This document shows, piece after piece, positions 28,743-37,155 of a DNA stretch of 64,000 nucleotides (position 1 is its first letter; each line of letters begins with the position of its first letter). The stretch lies in contig NZ_LDUY01000004.1 of NCBI RefSeq assembly GCF_001038455.1, positions 27,080 to 91,079 of the forward strand. The letters run 5' to 3'. A program made the translations under genes and the position numbers. Under the pieces are notes generated by a model. That model made no database searches and was not told where the DNA came from. It was given only the letters and a program-made list of their open reading frames with translations. Origin of the DNA: Fructobacillus sp. EFB-N1 (lineage in GTDB: Bacteria > Bacillota > Bacilli > Lactobacillales > Lactobacillaceae).

Positions 28743-28772
28743 ACAGCGAAACCAACTTTCGCTGTTTTTTTT
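28743..28772 (+). terminator. Terminator after the adaA-like gene
   Basis: A perfect 9-bp stem (28743-28751 with 28757-28765) is followed by a run of T, ending only 17 nt before the SDR start codon. Confidence 0.9.
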
Positions 28773-28789
28773 GTACAAGGAGGAACTAG

Positions 28790-29575
28790 ATGTTTAACGA
28801 TTTGAACAAAAAGGTTGCCGTGATTACCGGCGGCTCAAAGGGTATTGGTAACGCGATCGCGTTGCGCTTTGCTCAAGAAAAGATGAACGTTGTCATTAAC
28901 TACCATTCTGACGAAGCCGGGGCACAAGCGGCAGTCGACGAGATTCGAGAAAATGGTGGCGATGCTGTTGCCGTCAAGGCTGACGTTTCAACTGAAACCG
29001 GCGTCAAGGCCCTTTTACAGGCTGCGATTGATAACTTTGGCGGTTTGGATGTTTGGGTCAACAATGCCGGAATGGAAATTCAAACACCAACCCACAAAAT
29101 CACACTTGAGGAATGGAATAAAGTCATTGGCATTAACATGACCGGTGTGTTCCTTGGGGCAAAGGAAGCCCTCAACTACTGGTTGGACAATGACCGGACT
29201 GGTAACATCATCAATATGTCTTCCGTCCACCAACAAATTCCTTGGCCAACCTTTGCTTCCTATGCAACTGCTAAGGGTGGCGTCAAGCTCTTTACCGAAA
29301 CGATAGCCATGGAATATGCGCCAAAGGGTATTCGCGTCAACAATATCGCTCCCGGTGCCATTAACACACCGATTAATGCGGAAAAATTTGCCGACAAGGC
29401 CCAATACGAGCAAACGCAATCAATGATTCCAATGTTAAAGATTGGCGATCCCGAAGATGTGGCCGATGCCGCCGTTTGGCTAGCATCCGATCAAGCCAAG
29501 TACGTGACTGGTACGACCCTCTTTGTTGATGGGGGGATGACCCTTTATGCTGCCTTCCAAGATGGTAAGGGATAA
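28790..29575 (+). CDS. Short-chain dehydrogenase, glucose 1-dehydrogenase-like
   Basis: This classical SDR of 261 residues has the cofactor motif TGGSKGIGNAIA near residue 14, NNAGMEIQ near 94, catalytic Ser in NMSSVHQQ and YATAKGG with Tyr and Lys. It is closest in pattern to Bacillus glucose 1-dehydrogenase, which oxidises glucose with NAD(P)+. The substrate is not certain from sequence. AAGGAGG lies just before the ATG. It follows an AdaA-like regulator, with a terminator and a nested promoter between them. Confidence 0.88.
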   Translation: MFNDLNKKVAVITGGSKGIGNAIALRFAQEKMNVVINYHSDEAGAQAAVDEIRENGGDAVAVKADVSTETGVKALLQAAIDNFGGLDVWVNNAGMEIQTPTHKITLEEWNKVIGINMTGVFLGAKEALNYWLDNDRTGNIINMSSVHQQIPWPTFASYATAKGGVKLFTETIAMEYAPKGIRVNNIAPGAINTPINAEKFADKAQYEQTQSMIPMLKIGDPEDVADAAVWLASDQAKYVTGTTLFVDGGMTLYAAFQDGKG

Positions 29576-29592
29576 TTTTTAAAAAGCATACT

Positions 29593-29628
29593 AAAAGGAG
29601 TTCTTCTACTTAGGAGAACTCCTTTTTT
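29593..29628 (+). terminator. Terminator after the SDR gene
   Basis: A 12-bp stem (29593-29604 with 29615-29626) with T tail ends the plus-strand SDR gene; the reverse strand also has a modest T tail. Confidence 0.85.
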
Positions 29629-29633
29629 CTATC

Positions 29634-29662
29634 AAAAAAATCAGTAAAGGGTTAACTAACCC
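29634..29662 (-). terminator. Weak terminator after thiD
   Basis: A GGGTTA/TAACCC hairpin (29649-29662) is followed after some 8 nt by seven T on the minus strand. Loop and spacing are not ideal. Confidence 0.45.
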
Positions 29663-29665
29663 GCT

Positions 29666-30481
29666 TTATTTCGACCACTTGGCACCAATCTGAAAGACGT
29701 TGCCATCCGTTCGACTGTCATTCAGACGATATCCCTGCTGAATGCTTTGATGAACAAAAAACTGACTTTGCTCAACTGCTTGTTGCAAGTTCTCACCCAA
29801 GGCTAATTTGGCCGTAATTGCTGCCGCTAAGGTACAACCGGCGCCATTAACAAAGGCATCCTCGCCTAAGGCTGGTTGTGTGAAATAACTAATTTGGCCT
29901 GACACTGCCAGCAAATCCAGGGCTTTTTCATCCACAAATCCCTGGCCGCCCTTTAAAAATACGGCAGTGTGAGCTCGTTCACTGATTTTTTGTGCTAATT
30001 CTGCCAAATCACTCGACGTTTTCGCCAAGGCGTTAGCTCGCTCTGCCAACGCTAATCCCTCATTTAAATTCGGTGTCGTGACCGTTGCCAGTGGCAATAG
30101 GCGGTCCAAGTATTCTTGGACCAGCGCTTTGTTTTCGGCCAAGTGGCCTTCCTTCAAGGCCAATACAGGGTCAACCACGATTGGACCAGCATAATCTTGT
30201 AAGAAGGACACCACCCGCTCCAATTGCTTGACCGACGTTAACATCCCCACCTTAATGGCGGCAAAGTCTTCGACCTGGGATAAAGACTTTAATTGCTGGT
30301 CAAAAACCTCGTCAGGCACGGGAAAGACCGCCACATTACTGGGCTGAATACTGACAATACTCGTAATCACCGAAAATCCAGCCAAGCCAGCCTCGGCAAA
30401 GGTGGCCAAATCAGCCTGCAGGCCTCCACCGGCTAGCGAGTCAGATCCCGCAATGGTTAAAACTTTCTTACTTGTAGCCAT
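29666..30481 (-). CDS. thiD: Hydroxymethylpyrimidine/pyridoxine kinase
   Basis: This ribokinase-family enzyme of 271 residues phosphorylates HMP (thiamine pathway) or pyridoxal-type vitamers. Visible motifs are TIAGSDSLAGGGLQADLATF at the N-terminus, VDPVL in the middle, and a C-terminal VNGAGCTLAAA anion-hole loop in place of the usual GTGCT. No other thiamine genes are nearby, so salvage of B6 (PdxK) is equally possible. The ATG at 30479-30481 has AAAGGTGG upstream; an earlier in-frame ATG lacks a site. Confidence 0.85.
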   Translation of the reverse strand: MATSKKVLTIAGSDSLAGGGLQADLATFAEAGLAGFSVITSIVSIQPSNVAVFPVPDEVFDQQLKSLSQVEDFAAIKVGMLTSVKQLERVVSFLQDYAGPIVVDPVLALKEGHLAENKALVQEYLDRLLPLATVTTPNLNEGLALAERANALAKTSSDLAELAQKISERAHTAVFLKGGQGFVDEKALDLLAVSGQISYFTQPALGEDAFVNGAGCTLAAAITAKLALGENLQQAVEQSQFFVHQSIQQGYRLNDSRTDGNVFQIGAKWSK

Positions 30482-30507
30482 ACAGCCACCTTTCTTACTC
30501 ATTTCTC

Positions 30508-30571
30508 AAAAAAAGCCGTCCTTAGTGATATGAACCCCAAAATCAGGACATATCATTAGCGGCGGCTTTTC
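30508..30571 (-). terminator. Long-hairpin terminator after topA
   Basis: Outer arms AAAAGCCG/CGGCTTTT and inner arms TGATATG/CATATCA fold a hairpin of about 60 nt with a T run on the minus strand. It is nearly symmetric, so it could also act on the plus strand. Confidence 0.75.
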
Positions 30572-30581
30572 AAAAATTCTT

Positions 30582-32738
30582 TTACTTCGCTTCACTCGTT
30601 TTTTTCTTCGCGGGTACTTTTTTCTTAGTCTTAGTGGCGACCGAACCGCTGGCCTCCTGGTCTTCACCAGTTGCGCTAACAACCTTGTCGTCTACTTGAT
30701 TTGGATCCTTTGGCTTATCCCATGAGACAAAGTCACAGTCAGGATAGCGAGAGCAACCATAAAACTTTCGGCCACGCTTGGTTTTGCGTTCCACAACTTG
30801 TCCCTTACCACACTTTGGACAAGTGATACCGATTTCTTGCACAATCGCCTTTGTATTCCGACAGTCTGGGAAGCGAGAGCAAGCATAGAACTTACCATAG
30901 CGACCCATCTTAATCACCATTGGTGCGCCACAGACTTCACAGTCCATGCCTGCCAATTCATCGTGCATCGTAATTTTTTCCAAGGTCTCCTCAGCGGACT
31001 GAACTTCCTTAGAAAATGGCTTGTAAAATTCATCGACGACCGGGACCCACTTCTTATCACCGACTTCAATTTCATCCAGTGAATGCTCAACCTGGGCCGT
31101 AAACTTGGTATCGGTAATATCTGGGAACTTATCCTCAACAATTGTTTGGACAATTTCACCTAATTCAGTGGGCACAAATTTCCGTGCATCCACCCGAACA
31201 TAGTTCCGTCGCTGAATGGTATCCAACGTTGGCGCATAAGTCGAAGGACGACCAACACCGTTTTCTTCCAGAGCCTTAATCAAAGCCGCTTCAGTATAGC
31301 GGGCTGGCGGCATCGTGAAGTGCTGTTCGGGGTTTGTCTTCGCCAAGTCGACTTCATCCCCCTCTGCCAAATCAGGTAAAAGGTTATCTTTTTCTTTAGC
31401 AGCCGGATAAGCCTTGGTAAATCCAGCAAACTTGGTCTTTGATCCATTGGCATGGAATAAGACACCATTTTGCTCAACCGTCACTGCTAAGGTATCCAAA
31501 ATTTCTGGCGTCATCAAAGATGCAACAAAGCGCGACCAAATCAGGGAATACAGCTTGAATTGGTCAGGAGTTAGCTTATCCTTAATCGACGCTGGTGTCT
31601 TCGTGACATCCGTTGGACGGATTGCTTCGTGGGCATCTTGGGCCCCTTCTTGCGGCGTCCCGGCAATGGGCTTATGGCTTGAATATTCCTCGCCCCACTC
31701 GTCATGAATATACTGGGCAGCGGCATTCTTCGCCACGGCTGAAAGTCGGGTCGAATCCGTACGCATATAGGTAATTAACCCAACTTGACCGAGGCCACGC
31801 CCTAAGTTAATTCCTTCGTAAAGCTGCTGAGCCGTCATCATCGTCTTCCGTGTTCGGAACTTCAACTGGGTGTTGGCCGCTTGTTGCATGGTTGACGTTG
31901 TAAATGGTGGCTGTGGTTGCCGCTTTCTTTCCTTGGCCTTGACTTCTGATACCTGGAAGGGCTTTTTCAAGTCCAAATCAGCCATGACCGCTTGGACGGC
32001 AGCGTTATCAGGTAACGGTTGTTTCTTACCAGCAAAGCCATAGAAGCTCGCCTTAAACTTCGACTTGCCCTTCTTGAATTCGGAATCCAGTGTCCAGTAT
32101 TCCTCTGGTTGGAAAGCCTGAATTTGGCGTTCTCTGGCAATAATCAAACCGAGGGCAACTGATTGTACTCGGCCGGCTGACAAGCCACGCTTAACCGTCT
32201 TCCACAACACTGGTGAAATTGAGTAACCCACTAACCGGTCGATAATCCGCCGAGCCTGCTGAGCATCAACTAAGTCTTGGTTAATGGTCCGTGGTTCCTT
32301 GAAGGCATTTTTAATCGTATCCTTCGTGATTTCGTTAAAGACCACTCGGTTCTTTTGTTCTGGATCAAGGCCCAAAATATGCTGTAAATGCCAGGCAATC
32401 GCCTCTCCTTCGCGATCCGGATCGGATGCGAGATAGACTTGCTTGGCAGCCTTAGCAGCTTTTTTCAGGTCCTTAATCACCGGACCCTTACCGCGAATAT
32501 TAATGTACTTTGGTTCGTAATCCTGGTCAACATCAACACCCAATGTTGACTTAGGGAGGTCGCGGACATGGCCAATCGAGGCAACAACTTGATAAGTCGA
32601 GCCAAGATATTTTTCAATTGTCTTGGCCTTTGACGGACTCTCGACAATCACTAATTTTTTACTTGTTTTCTTCTTACTCTTTTTCTTTGGAGCAGTTGTT
32701 TTCTTGGTCTTTGCTTCTACCAACGTGTGATTCCCCAT
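30582..32738 (-). CDS. topA: DNA topoisomerase I
   Basis: TopA relaxes negative supercoils. The protein (718 residues from this ATG) has a lysine-rich N-terminus, the TOPRIM domain beginning [19 protein letters not shown], the catalytic tyrosine in [10 protein letters not shown], two C-terminal four-cysteine zinc modules (CEVCG...CSRFPDC and CPKCG...CSRYPDC) and a basic tail. The start is not settled: ATG at 32736-32738 lacks a clear ribosome-binding site, while TTG at 32721-32723 has GGGGA 8 nt upstream. It lies directly downstream of dprA, the usual order. Confidence 0.95.
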   Translation of the reverse strand: MGNHTLVEAKTKKTTAPKKKSKKKTSKKLVIVESPSKAKTIEKYLGSTYQVVASIGHVRDLPKSTLGVDVDQDYEPKYINIRGKGPVIKDLKKAAKAAKQVYLASDPDREGEAIAWHLQHILGLDPEQKNRVVFNEITKDTIKNAFKEPRTINQDLVDAQQARRIIDRLVGYSISPVLWKTVKRGLSAGRVQSVALGLIIARERQIQAFQPEEYWTLDSEFKKGKSKFKASFYGFAGKKQPLPDNAAVQAVMADLDLKKPFQVSEVKAKERKRQPQPPFTTSTMQQAANTQLKFRTRKTMMTAQQLYEGINLGRGLGQVGLITYMRTDSTRLSAVAKNAAAQYIHDEWGEEYSSHKPIAGTPQEGAQDAHEAIRPTDVTKTPASIKDKLTPDQFKLYSLIWSRFVASLMTPEILDTLAVTVEQNGVLFHANGSKTKFAGFTKAYPAAKEKDNLLPDLAEGDEVDLAKTNPEQHFTMPPARYTEAALIKALEENGVGRPSTYAPTLDTIQRRNYVRVDARKFVPTELGEIVQTIVEDKFPDITDTKFTAQVEHSLDEIEVGDKKWVPVVDEFYKPFSKEVQSAEETLEKITMHDELAGMDCEVCGAPMVIKMGRYGKFYACSRFPDCRNTKAIVQEIGITCPKCGKGQVVERKTKRGRKFYGCSRYPDCDFVSWDKPKDPNQVDDKVVSATGEDQEASGSVATKTKKKVPAKKKTSEAK

Positions 32739-32768
32739 TTTTCTAAAGCTACTTGATTGGCGACAAAG

Positions 32769-32793
32769 GTGATTATTTTGAATCAATAATCAC
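32769..32793. repeat. Inverted repeat in the topA leader
   Basis: A perfect 9-bp inverted repeat with arms GTGATTATT and AATAATCAC (7-nt loop) lies in the transcribed leader between the topA promoter and start. It may be an RNA hairpin or an operator. Confidence 0.6.
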
Positions 32794-32837
32794 GTTTATC
32801 ACCCAAAAGCAAGCTTTCCTTTTGGTTTAACTCTCCC

Positions 32838-32867
32838 ATCATACCAGTCAAAGCTACGCTTTGGCAA
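32838..32867 (-). promoter_or_regulatory. Promoter of topA
   Basis: TTGCCA (32862-32867) and TATGAT (32838-32843) with an 18-nt spacer and an extended -10 TGG on the minus strand, giving a leader of about 100 nt. Confidence 0.6.
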
Positions 32868-32906
32868 GACGGGTGGAATCATTTTCCTACTATATAATGC
32901 AAATTT

Positions 32907-33785
32907 TTAAGTCAAACATGAAACCGCTTTAATGATATCACTGCTCGTTAAGACTGGCAACGCACCGGCCTGAATTAATTCATTTGGCCCGACCGACAGG
33001 GGCGCATTAATCGGACCAGGAACCGATAAAACCTGTCGATTTTCTTGTAACGCTAAATTAGCAGTAATCAGCGACCCGGAATGGTGCTTGACCTCAATCA
33101 CTAACGTGGCACTCGAAAGGCCCGCAATAATTCGATTGCGGTCTGGAAAGTGGCTTCTCAATGGCAAGGACCCTACTGGGTATTCCGACAACAATAACCC
33201 CTGCTGACCAACCTGTTCTTGCAGTAAACGGTGATTTGCTGGATATGCCCGGTCCAACCCTGTGCCAATGACCGCCACCGGAACACCCCCATAATGAAAA
33301 GTCATCTGATGGGCCATCACATCAATCCCCTTCGCCAACCCCGAGACAACGCTAATTCCTGCCTTGACCACATCCGGCAACAATTGCCGTAGGGACGCTA
33401 GCCCATAAGAACTGGCATCCCTCGCCCCAACTACTGCCAGTGATGGCAAAGCCAACGCCCTTAAGTCGCCCTGGTAAAAGAGAACTAATGGTGGCTGATA
33501 AATCTCACTGAGCCGTTTTGGATAATATTTGTCAAAATAGGTTAACCAGTCCCCCTGGTATGCCAAGGCCTTATTCAATGACCACTCATAACTCGCCTGA
33601 ATCTGCCGATGTGGTTGTGACCCAGGCTCCAAACCAAGAACAAGGGCTAACGTTAAAAAGGGCCAGGGATAGGGTCCCTGCTCTGGATTGCCTTGTTGAT
33701 TTAAGGCGGCAATCACTTTAGCCTCCTTGGCCTTACCCACTCCAGGCGTTAGGTGCAGTGCTAACAAAAATTGCTTTAAATTCAT
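32907..33785 (-). CDS. dprA: DNA-processing protein DprA
   Basis: DprA loads RecA on incoming single-stranded DNA during natural transformation. The 292-residue protein has an N-terminal HhH-like segment, the Rossmann domain with VVGARDASSYG, SGLAKGIDVMAH, GTGLDRAYPANH and the DRNRIIAGLS motif. The ATG at 33783-33785 has AAGGAGG 6 nt upstream. It precedes topA. The gene is intact, which suggests at least part of the competence pathway is kept. Confidence 0.94.
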   Translation of the reverse strand: MNLKQFLLALHLTPGVGKAKEAKVIAALNQQGNPEQGPYPWPFLTLALVLGLEPGSQPHRQIQASYEWSLNKALAYQGDWLTYFDKYYPKRLSEIYQPPLVLFYQGDLRALALPSLAVVGARDASSYGLASLRQLLPDVVKAGISVVSGLAKGIDVMAHQMTFHYGGVPVAVIGTGLDRAYPANHRLLQEQVGQQGLLLSEYPVGSLPLRSHFPDRNRIIAGLSSATLVIEVKHHSGSLITANLALQENRQVLSVPGPINAPLSVGPNELIQAGALPVLTSSDIIKAVSCLT

Positions 33786-33874
33786 CAAATTCCTCCTTCC
33801 TTTTAGCATCATTAGACGGAAACAAGGAGGACCAATGATTATTCCAAACCAAAAAATAGTCTTAGCAACCCCAA

Positions 33875-33899
33875 TAAAAAAACAGGGCCTTAGCCCTGT
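33875..33899 (-). terminator. Terminator overlapping the end of the ABC-F gene
   Basis: Stem 33882-33888 with 33893-33899 has the TAA stop codon in its loop and a seven-T tail, so one arm is coding sequence. Confidence 0.85.
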
Positions 33900-35806
33900 C
33901 CTTCAACAATTTCACTTAATTCAGCCCAGCGTTCCATTTTCGCATCAAGGGCATCAGAGACCTCTTGCAATTGACTTTGAATTTCAGCAACCTTTTGGTA
34001 ATCGGCACCATTAGCAGCCATTTGATCATTAAAATCCTCTACTTGTGCCTCCAAATCAGCAATCTCATCCTCAATCGTTTCCCATTCGCGCTTTTCCATA
34101 TAGGTTAACTTACGCTTTTTAGGCTTTTGTGCAGGTGCTACTGACTTTTCAGTTGCTGATTTTTCTTTTTTATCCAGACGACCTGTCCCAGCACTCTTTT
34201 TACCTGGTAAGACAACCTCATCCAAGTAAATTGAAAACTCGCCATTATATCGGTCAACTTGACCATTACCAGACAAGTAGTAACCATAGTCGGCCACCTT
34301 GTCCAAAAAATAACGATCGTGGGAAACCGTCACGACAGTTCCTGCAAAGCGGGCCAGGAAATTTTCCAAAACAGTTAAGGTGCCGATATCCAAATCGTTA
34401 GTTGGCTCATCCAGCAACAAAACGTTTGGTTCCTGCAAAAGAATCTTTAGTAGGTACAACCGGCGCTTTTCACCACCAGATAACTTACGCACCAAAGTTC
34501 CATGCATAAAGCTTGGGAAGAGAAACTGCTCTAGCAGGTCCTTGGCGGAAATAACGTTTCCATCGCGGTCCTTCACACTCGAAGCAACATCCGTTAGGTA
34601 TTCAATCATCCGCTTATCGGCCGGGATTTCCTCCGTCACCTGCGTGTAATAACCGATTCGCACCGTTTCCCCGATTTCTAATACCCCATCAGTCAATGGC
34701 AACCGACCGGCCAAAACATTCAAAAGAGAAGATTTTCCAACCCCATTCGGTCCGGTAATACCAATTCGGTCGCGCTGACCAAAACGCAATGACAGGTCCT
34801 TAAAAATCACCTGATTGCCAAAAGCCAAAGAGGCATGATCTAAGGCAATTACTTTCTTACCTAAGCGCTGCTGGCCCAAGGACACCTCGACGTCTTGGTC
34901 CGTACGCACATTCCCTAGCGAGTCCTCTAACTCCGCGAAGGCCTTTTCTCGGCCCTTTTGCTTCGTTGTCCGGGCTCGGGCTGATTTTTTCATCCAAACC
35001 AGTTCTTTTTCATAAAGCTTCTCGCGCTTATGTTCAGCAGCCGCCTCGTTTTCATGGCGAATAGCCTTGCCCTCGACGTAATCTTGGTAGTTTCCTTGGT
35101 ATTCATAGAGTTTCCCAAAGGAAAGCTCAAAAATTCGATTCGTTACTCGATCCAAGAAATAGCGGTCGTGCGTAACCGTCAATAAGGCACCCTTATACTT
35201 GGCCAAATACTGCTCTAACCAGGCAATGGAATCAAAATCCAAGTGGTTGGTCGGCTCATCTAAAATCAGGAGATCCGGCTCTTGAATCAAAACCTGCGCT
35301 AAGCCAACACGTTTTTTTTGACCACCCGACAGGCTAACCACTTCTTGATTTAAATTCGTTAAATGTAACTGCGTTAAAATAGTCTTAATCTGGGCCTCGA
35401 TGGTCCAGGCATCATCACGATCCATAGCGGCCTGGGCCTTTTCAAAGCGGCTGGCTGCTTTTGGATTTTCGGGATCTTGTGCCAAAAAGTCTAAGGATTC
35501 CTGGTAAGCTCGAATTGTATGGAAAACTGGTTGGTCCCCAGCATAAATCGCATCTAGGACCTGCATGTGTCCAGCCAAATCAGGATCTTGTTCCAAGTAT
35601 CCAACGCGATAATCATTTTGGGTCGAAATTGTCCCATGATCAGCCGGTTGTTTACCGGAAAGGGCATTTAAAAGGGTCGTTTTCCCAGACCCATTAACCC
35701 CAACCAGGCCAACACGGTCACCCTGGGTAATCAAAAAGGAAAGGTCGTCAAAGAGGACCTTTTCACCGTATACAGACGTTAAATTTTCTACTCTAAATTG
35801 TTTCAT
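33890..35806 (-). CDS. ABC-F ATPase, Uup/YfmR type
   Basis: This 638-residue soluble protein with two ABC domains lacks membrane segments. Domain 1 has GVNGSGKTT, LSGGQKKR and LLILDEPTNHLD; domain 2 has GPNGVGKSS, LSGGEKRR and LLLDEPTNDLD. A C-terminal coiled coil (about 555-635) matches Uup/YfmR, which act on ribosomes stalled on difficult peptides. The ATG at 35804-35806 fits the family N-terminus MKQFRVENL; it lacks a ribosome-binding site, and a TATAAT ends 7 nt upstream. The stop codon sits in the terminator loop. Confidence 0.9.
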   Translation of the reverse strand: MKQFRVENLTSVYGEKVLFDDLSFLITQGDRVGLVGVNGSGKTTLLNALSGKQPADHGTISTQNDYRVGYLEQDPDLAGHMQVLDAIYAGDQPVFHTIRAYQESLDFLAQDPENPKAASRFEKAQAAMDRDDAWTIEAQIKTILTQLHLTNLNQEVVSLSGGQKKRVGLAQVLIQEPDLLILDEPTNHLDFDSIAWLEQYLAKYKGALLTVTHDRYFLDRVTNRIFELSFGKLYEYQGNYQDYVEGKAIRHENEAAAEHKREKLYEKELVWMKKSARARTTKQKGREKAFAELEDSLGNVRTDQDVEVSLGQQRLGKKVIALDHASLAFGNQVIFKDLSLRFGQRDRIGITGPNGVGKSSLLNVLAGRLPLTDGVLEIGETVRIGYYTQVTEEIPADKRMIEYLTDVASSVKDRDGNVISAKDLLEQFLFPSFMHGTLVRKLSGGEKRRLYLLKILLQEPNVLLLDEPTNDLDIGTLTVLENFLARFAGTVVTVSHDRYFLDKVADYGYYLSGNGQVDRYNGEFSIYLDEVVLPGKKSAGTGRLDKKEKSATEKSVAPAQKPKKRKLTYMEKREWETIEDEIADLEAQVEDFNDQMAANGADYQKVAEIQSQLQEVSDALDAKMERWAELSEIVEGQG

Positions 35807-35813
35807 GTCTTCT

Positions 35814-35819
35814 ATTATA
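35814..35819 (-). promoter_or_regulatory. -10 box seven nt before the ABC-F start
   Basis: A perfect TATAAT on the minus strand ends 7 nt before the ATG. The -35 is poor. Transcription would start at or next to the ATG, giving a leaderless mRNA. Confidence 0.45.
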
Positions 35820-35893
35820 CTCGAATCAAGGACCCTTTTTCTGGAATATTCGTGATAAAATAAACAGAAGTATATGAAGAATAGGCCGGATTG

Positions 35894-36772
35894 ATGTTTC
35901 ATTTAATAAATTGGATTAAACAAAATAAAATCGGAGCCATCATCGTTGGCGTCTTCACCTTTGCGACCATGATTCTCATCATCTCGCTGGCGCAACAAAA
36001 CCAACTGACGACTCGTCCAGACCAAGTTCCCTTACGAACGGGTCCGGGACTGAACTACAAACAAATCACCAAGTTGAAGGCCGGCACCAAACTGACTGTC
36101 GTTGCTAAAAACAATGGTTGGTGGCAGGTTAAGCGCGATAATAACCAAAAAGTGGGTTGGGTTGCTTCTTGGGTTGCTAATAACACTAAATTGAAGACTG
36201 CTACCCAGTTGTCTGAAGCAACCATCGTCTTAGACCCCGGTCACGGTGGTTCCGATACCGGTGCGATTTCAACGGATGGCAAGCATTATGAAAAAACCTA
36301 CACCCTGAAAACAGCGTTGGCGACTGAAAAAGTTTTGACGAATGCCGGTGCGCGGGTCATCATGGTCCGCACCAAGGATGTCGTCGTTCCCCTACTTTAC
36401 ATCCCCCTCAAGGCCGAAAAGGATAACGCCGATGCCCAGATTTCCTTCCACTTCGACTCCTCAGAGTCTAATAACAGCGCTTCTGGCGTTTCCCAGTATT
36501 ATTATAATGATAATTCACAATCACTCGCCCAAGCTTTAAATGGCTCACTGAATAACCTACCACTTGAAAATCGCGGTTACGAAACGATGCCTTACCTCGT
36601 GATTAAAGACGTCACCAGACCCGCCGTCTTACTCGAGAATGGTTTCATTAATTCAGACCATGACTTCTCTTACATTCGTCAAAGTTCCTACCAGCAAAAG
36701 ATTGCTCACGATGTCAAATCAGGTTTGGTTGCCTATCTAAGCAACCTATACCCAAACAATAATGGACAATAA
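35894..36772 (+). CDS. N-acetylmuramoyl-L-alanine amidase with SH3b domain
   Basis: This 292-residue exported cell-wall hydrolase has an N-terminal membrane segment (about residues 14-34) without a clear cleavage site, then a bacterial SH3 domain (VPLRTGPGLNYKQITKLKAG), then an Amidase_3 domain with the zinc ligands in LDPGHGGSDTGA, the second histidine in SFHFDSS and the catalytic Glu in LLENGFI. Amidase_3 enzymes cut between muramic acid and the stem peptide. The ATG at 35894 is preferred to the adjacent TTG. A TGATAAAAT extended -10 lies upstream near 35854. It is a monocistronic plus-strand gene. Confidence 0.9.
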   Translation: MFHLINWIKQNKIGAIIVGVFTFATMILIISLAQQNQLTTRPDQVPLRTGPGLNYKQITKLKAGTKLTVVAKNNGWWQVKRDNNQKVGWVASWVANNTKLKTATQLSEATIVLDPGHGGSDTGAISTDGKHYEKTYTLKTALATEKVLTNAGARVIMVRTKDVVVPLLYIPLKAEKDNADAQISFHFDSSESNNSASGVSQYYYNDNSQSLAQALNGSLNNLPLENRGYETMPYLVIKDVTRPAVLLENGFINSDHDFSYIRQSSYQQKIAHDVKSGLVAYLSNLYPNNNGQ

Positions 36773-36775
36773 AGC

Positions 36776-36825
36776 AAAGACTCCGCTCTCCCTATCAACC
36801 GATAAGGCAAACGGAGTCTTTTTCT
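36776..36825 (+). terminator. Terminator after the amidase gene
   Basis: A 10-bp stem (36776-36785 with 36812-36821) with a long loop is followed by T residues. Confidence 0.8.
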
Positions 36826-36874
36826 ACCGGTAATACTGTCGAACGACTAGCCAGTAAAACTAGGTTTTGAGCAT

Positions 36875-36934
36875 AAAAAAACAGCACTCCGAAGAGTGCT
36901 GGGTAGGTAGATAGATAAACTACCTCAGTTGGTT
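36875..36934 (-). ncRNA. Candidate small RNA of about 60 nt
   Basis: A complete small transcription unit is seen on the minus strand: promoter TTGCCT-17-TATACT, predicted start near 36934, a first hairpin with GGTAG/CTACC arms (36920-36924 and 36906-36910), then a strong terminator (8-bp stem 36882-36889 with 36894-36901, TTCG tetraloop, seven T). No open reading frame or ribosome-binding site with start codon fits inside, and no minus-strand gene follows. It does not match tRNA, 6S, SRP or RNase P RNA. The linear CTACCTACC stretch could base-pair with purine-rich ribosome-binding sites. Confidence 0.55.
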
Positions 36935-36940
36935 AACGAT

Positions 36941-36969
36941 AGTATAACATCACAAGCTTTGTTAGGCAA
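36941..36969 (-). promoter_or_regulatory. Promoter of the candidate small RNA
   Basis: TTGCCT (36964-36969) and TATACT (36941-36946) are spaced 17 nt on the minus strand. Confidence 0.6.
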
Positions 36970-37040
36970 GCTTTTATCTCTTAAACGAGTTCTTCTAATC
37001 CATGCAGATTTATTTTATATCATAGGCAATCGAGCACTAC

Positions 37041-37067
37041 TGCATTCAACTTTTACAGTTCAATGCA
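37041..37067. repeat. Imperfect 27-bp palindrome
   Basis: Arms TGCATTCAACT and AGTTCAATGCA (one mismatch per 11) flank five bases. It lies just downstream of a minus-strand TATAAT (37082-37087), so it could be an operator or a 5' hairpin of a longer form of the small RNA. Confidence 0.5.
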
Positions 37068-37155
37068 TTCTGATTCCCGAAATTATAGACAAGTAGCATC
37101 GCACAAATTGTTGAAAAAAATCTAGCCAAACATCAACTCATAGATACAGTAACAA

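Larger units (their letters stand above)
36773..37155. other. Intergenic region of 383 nt between convergent genes
   Basis: No convincing coding sequence is present. It holds the amidase terminator (36776-36825), a short promoter-to-terminator RNA unit on the minus strand (36875-36969), an imperfect 27-bp palindrome (37041-37067) and a TATAAT at 37082-37087 on the minus strand. No terminator is seen right after the AroD-like gene. Confidence 0.6.

Noticed and set aside
36882..36901. CIRCE-like element (GCACTC/GAGTGC)
   Set aside because: The arms resemble half-sites, but the spacer is four rather than nine nt and the T run makes it a terminator.
36875..37087. 6S RNA, tRNA or SRP RNA in the long intergenic region
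   Set aside because: The ends do not pair, no cloverleaf or conserved loop of these RNAs is visible, and the transcript is likely only about 60 nt.
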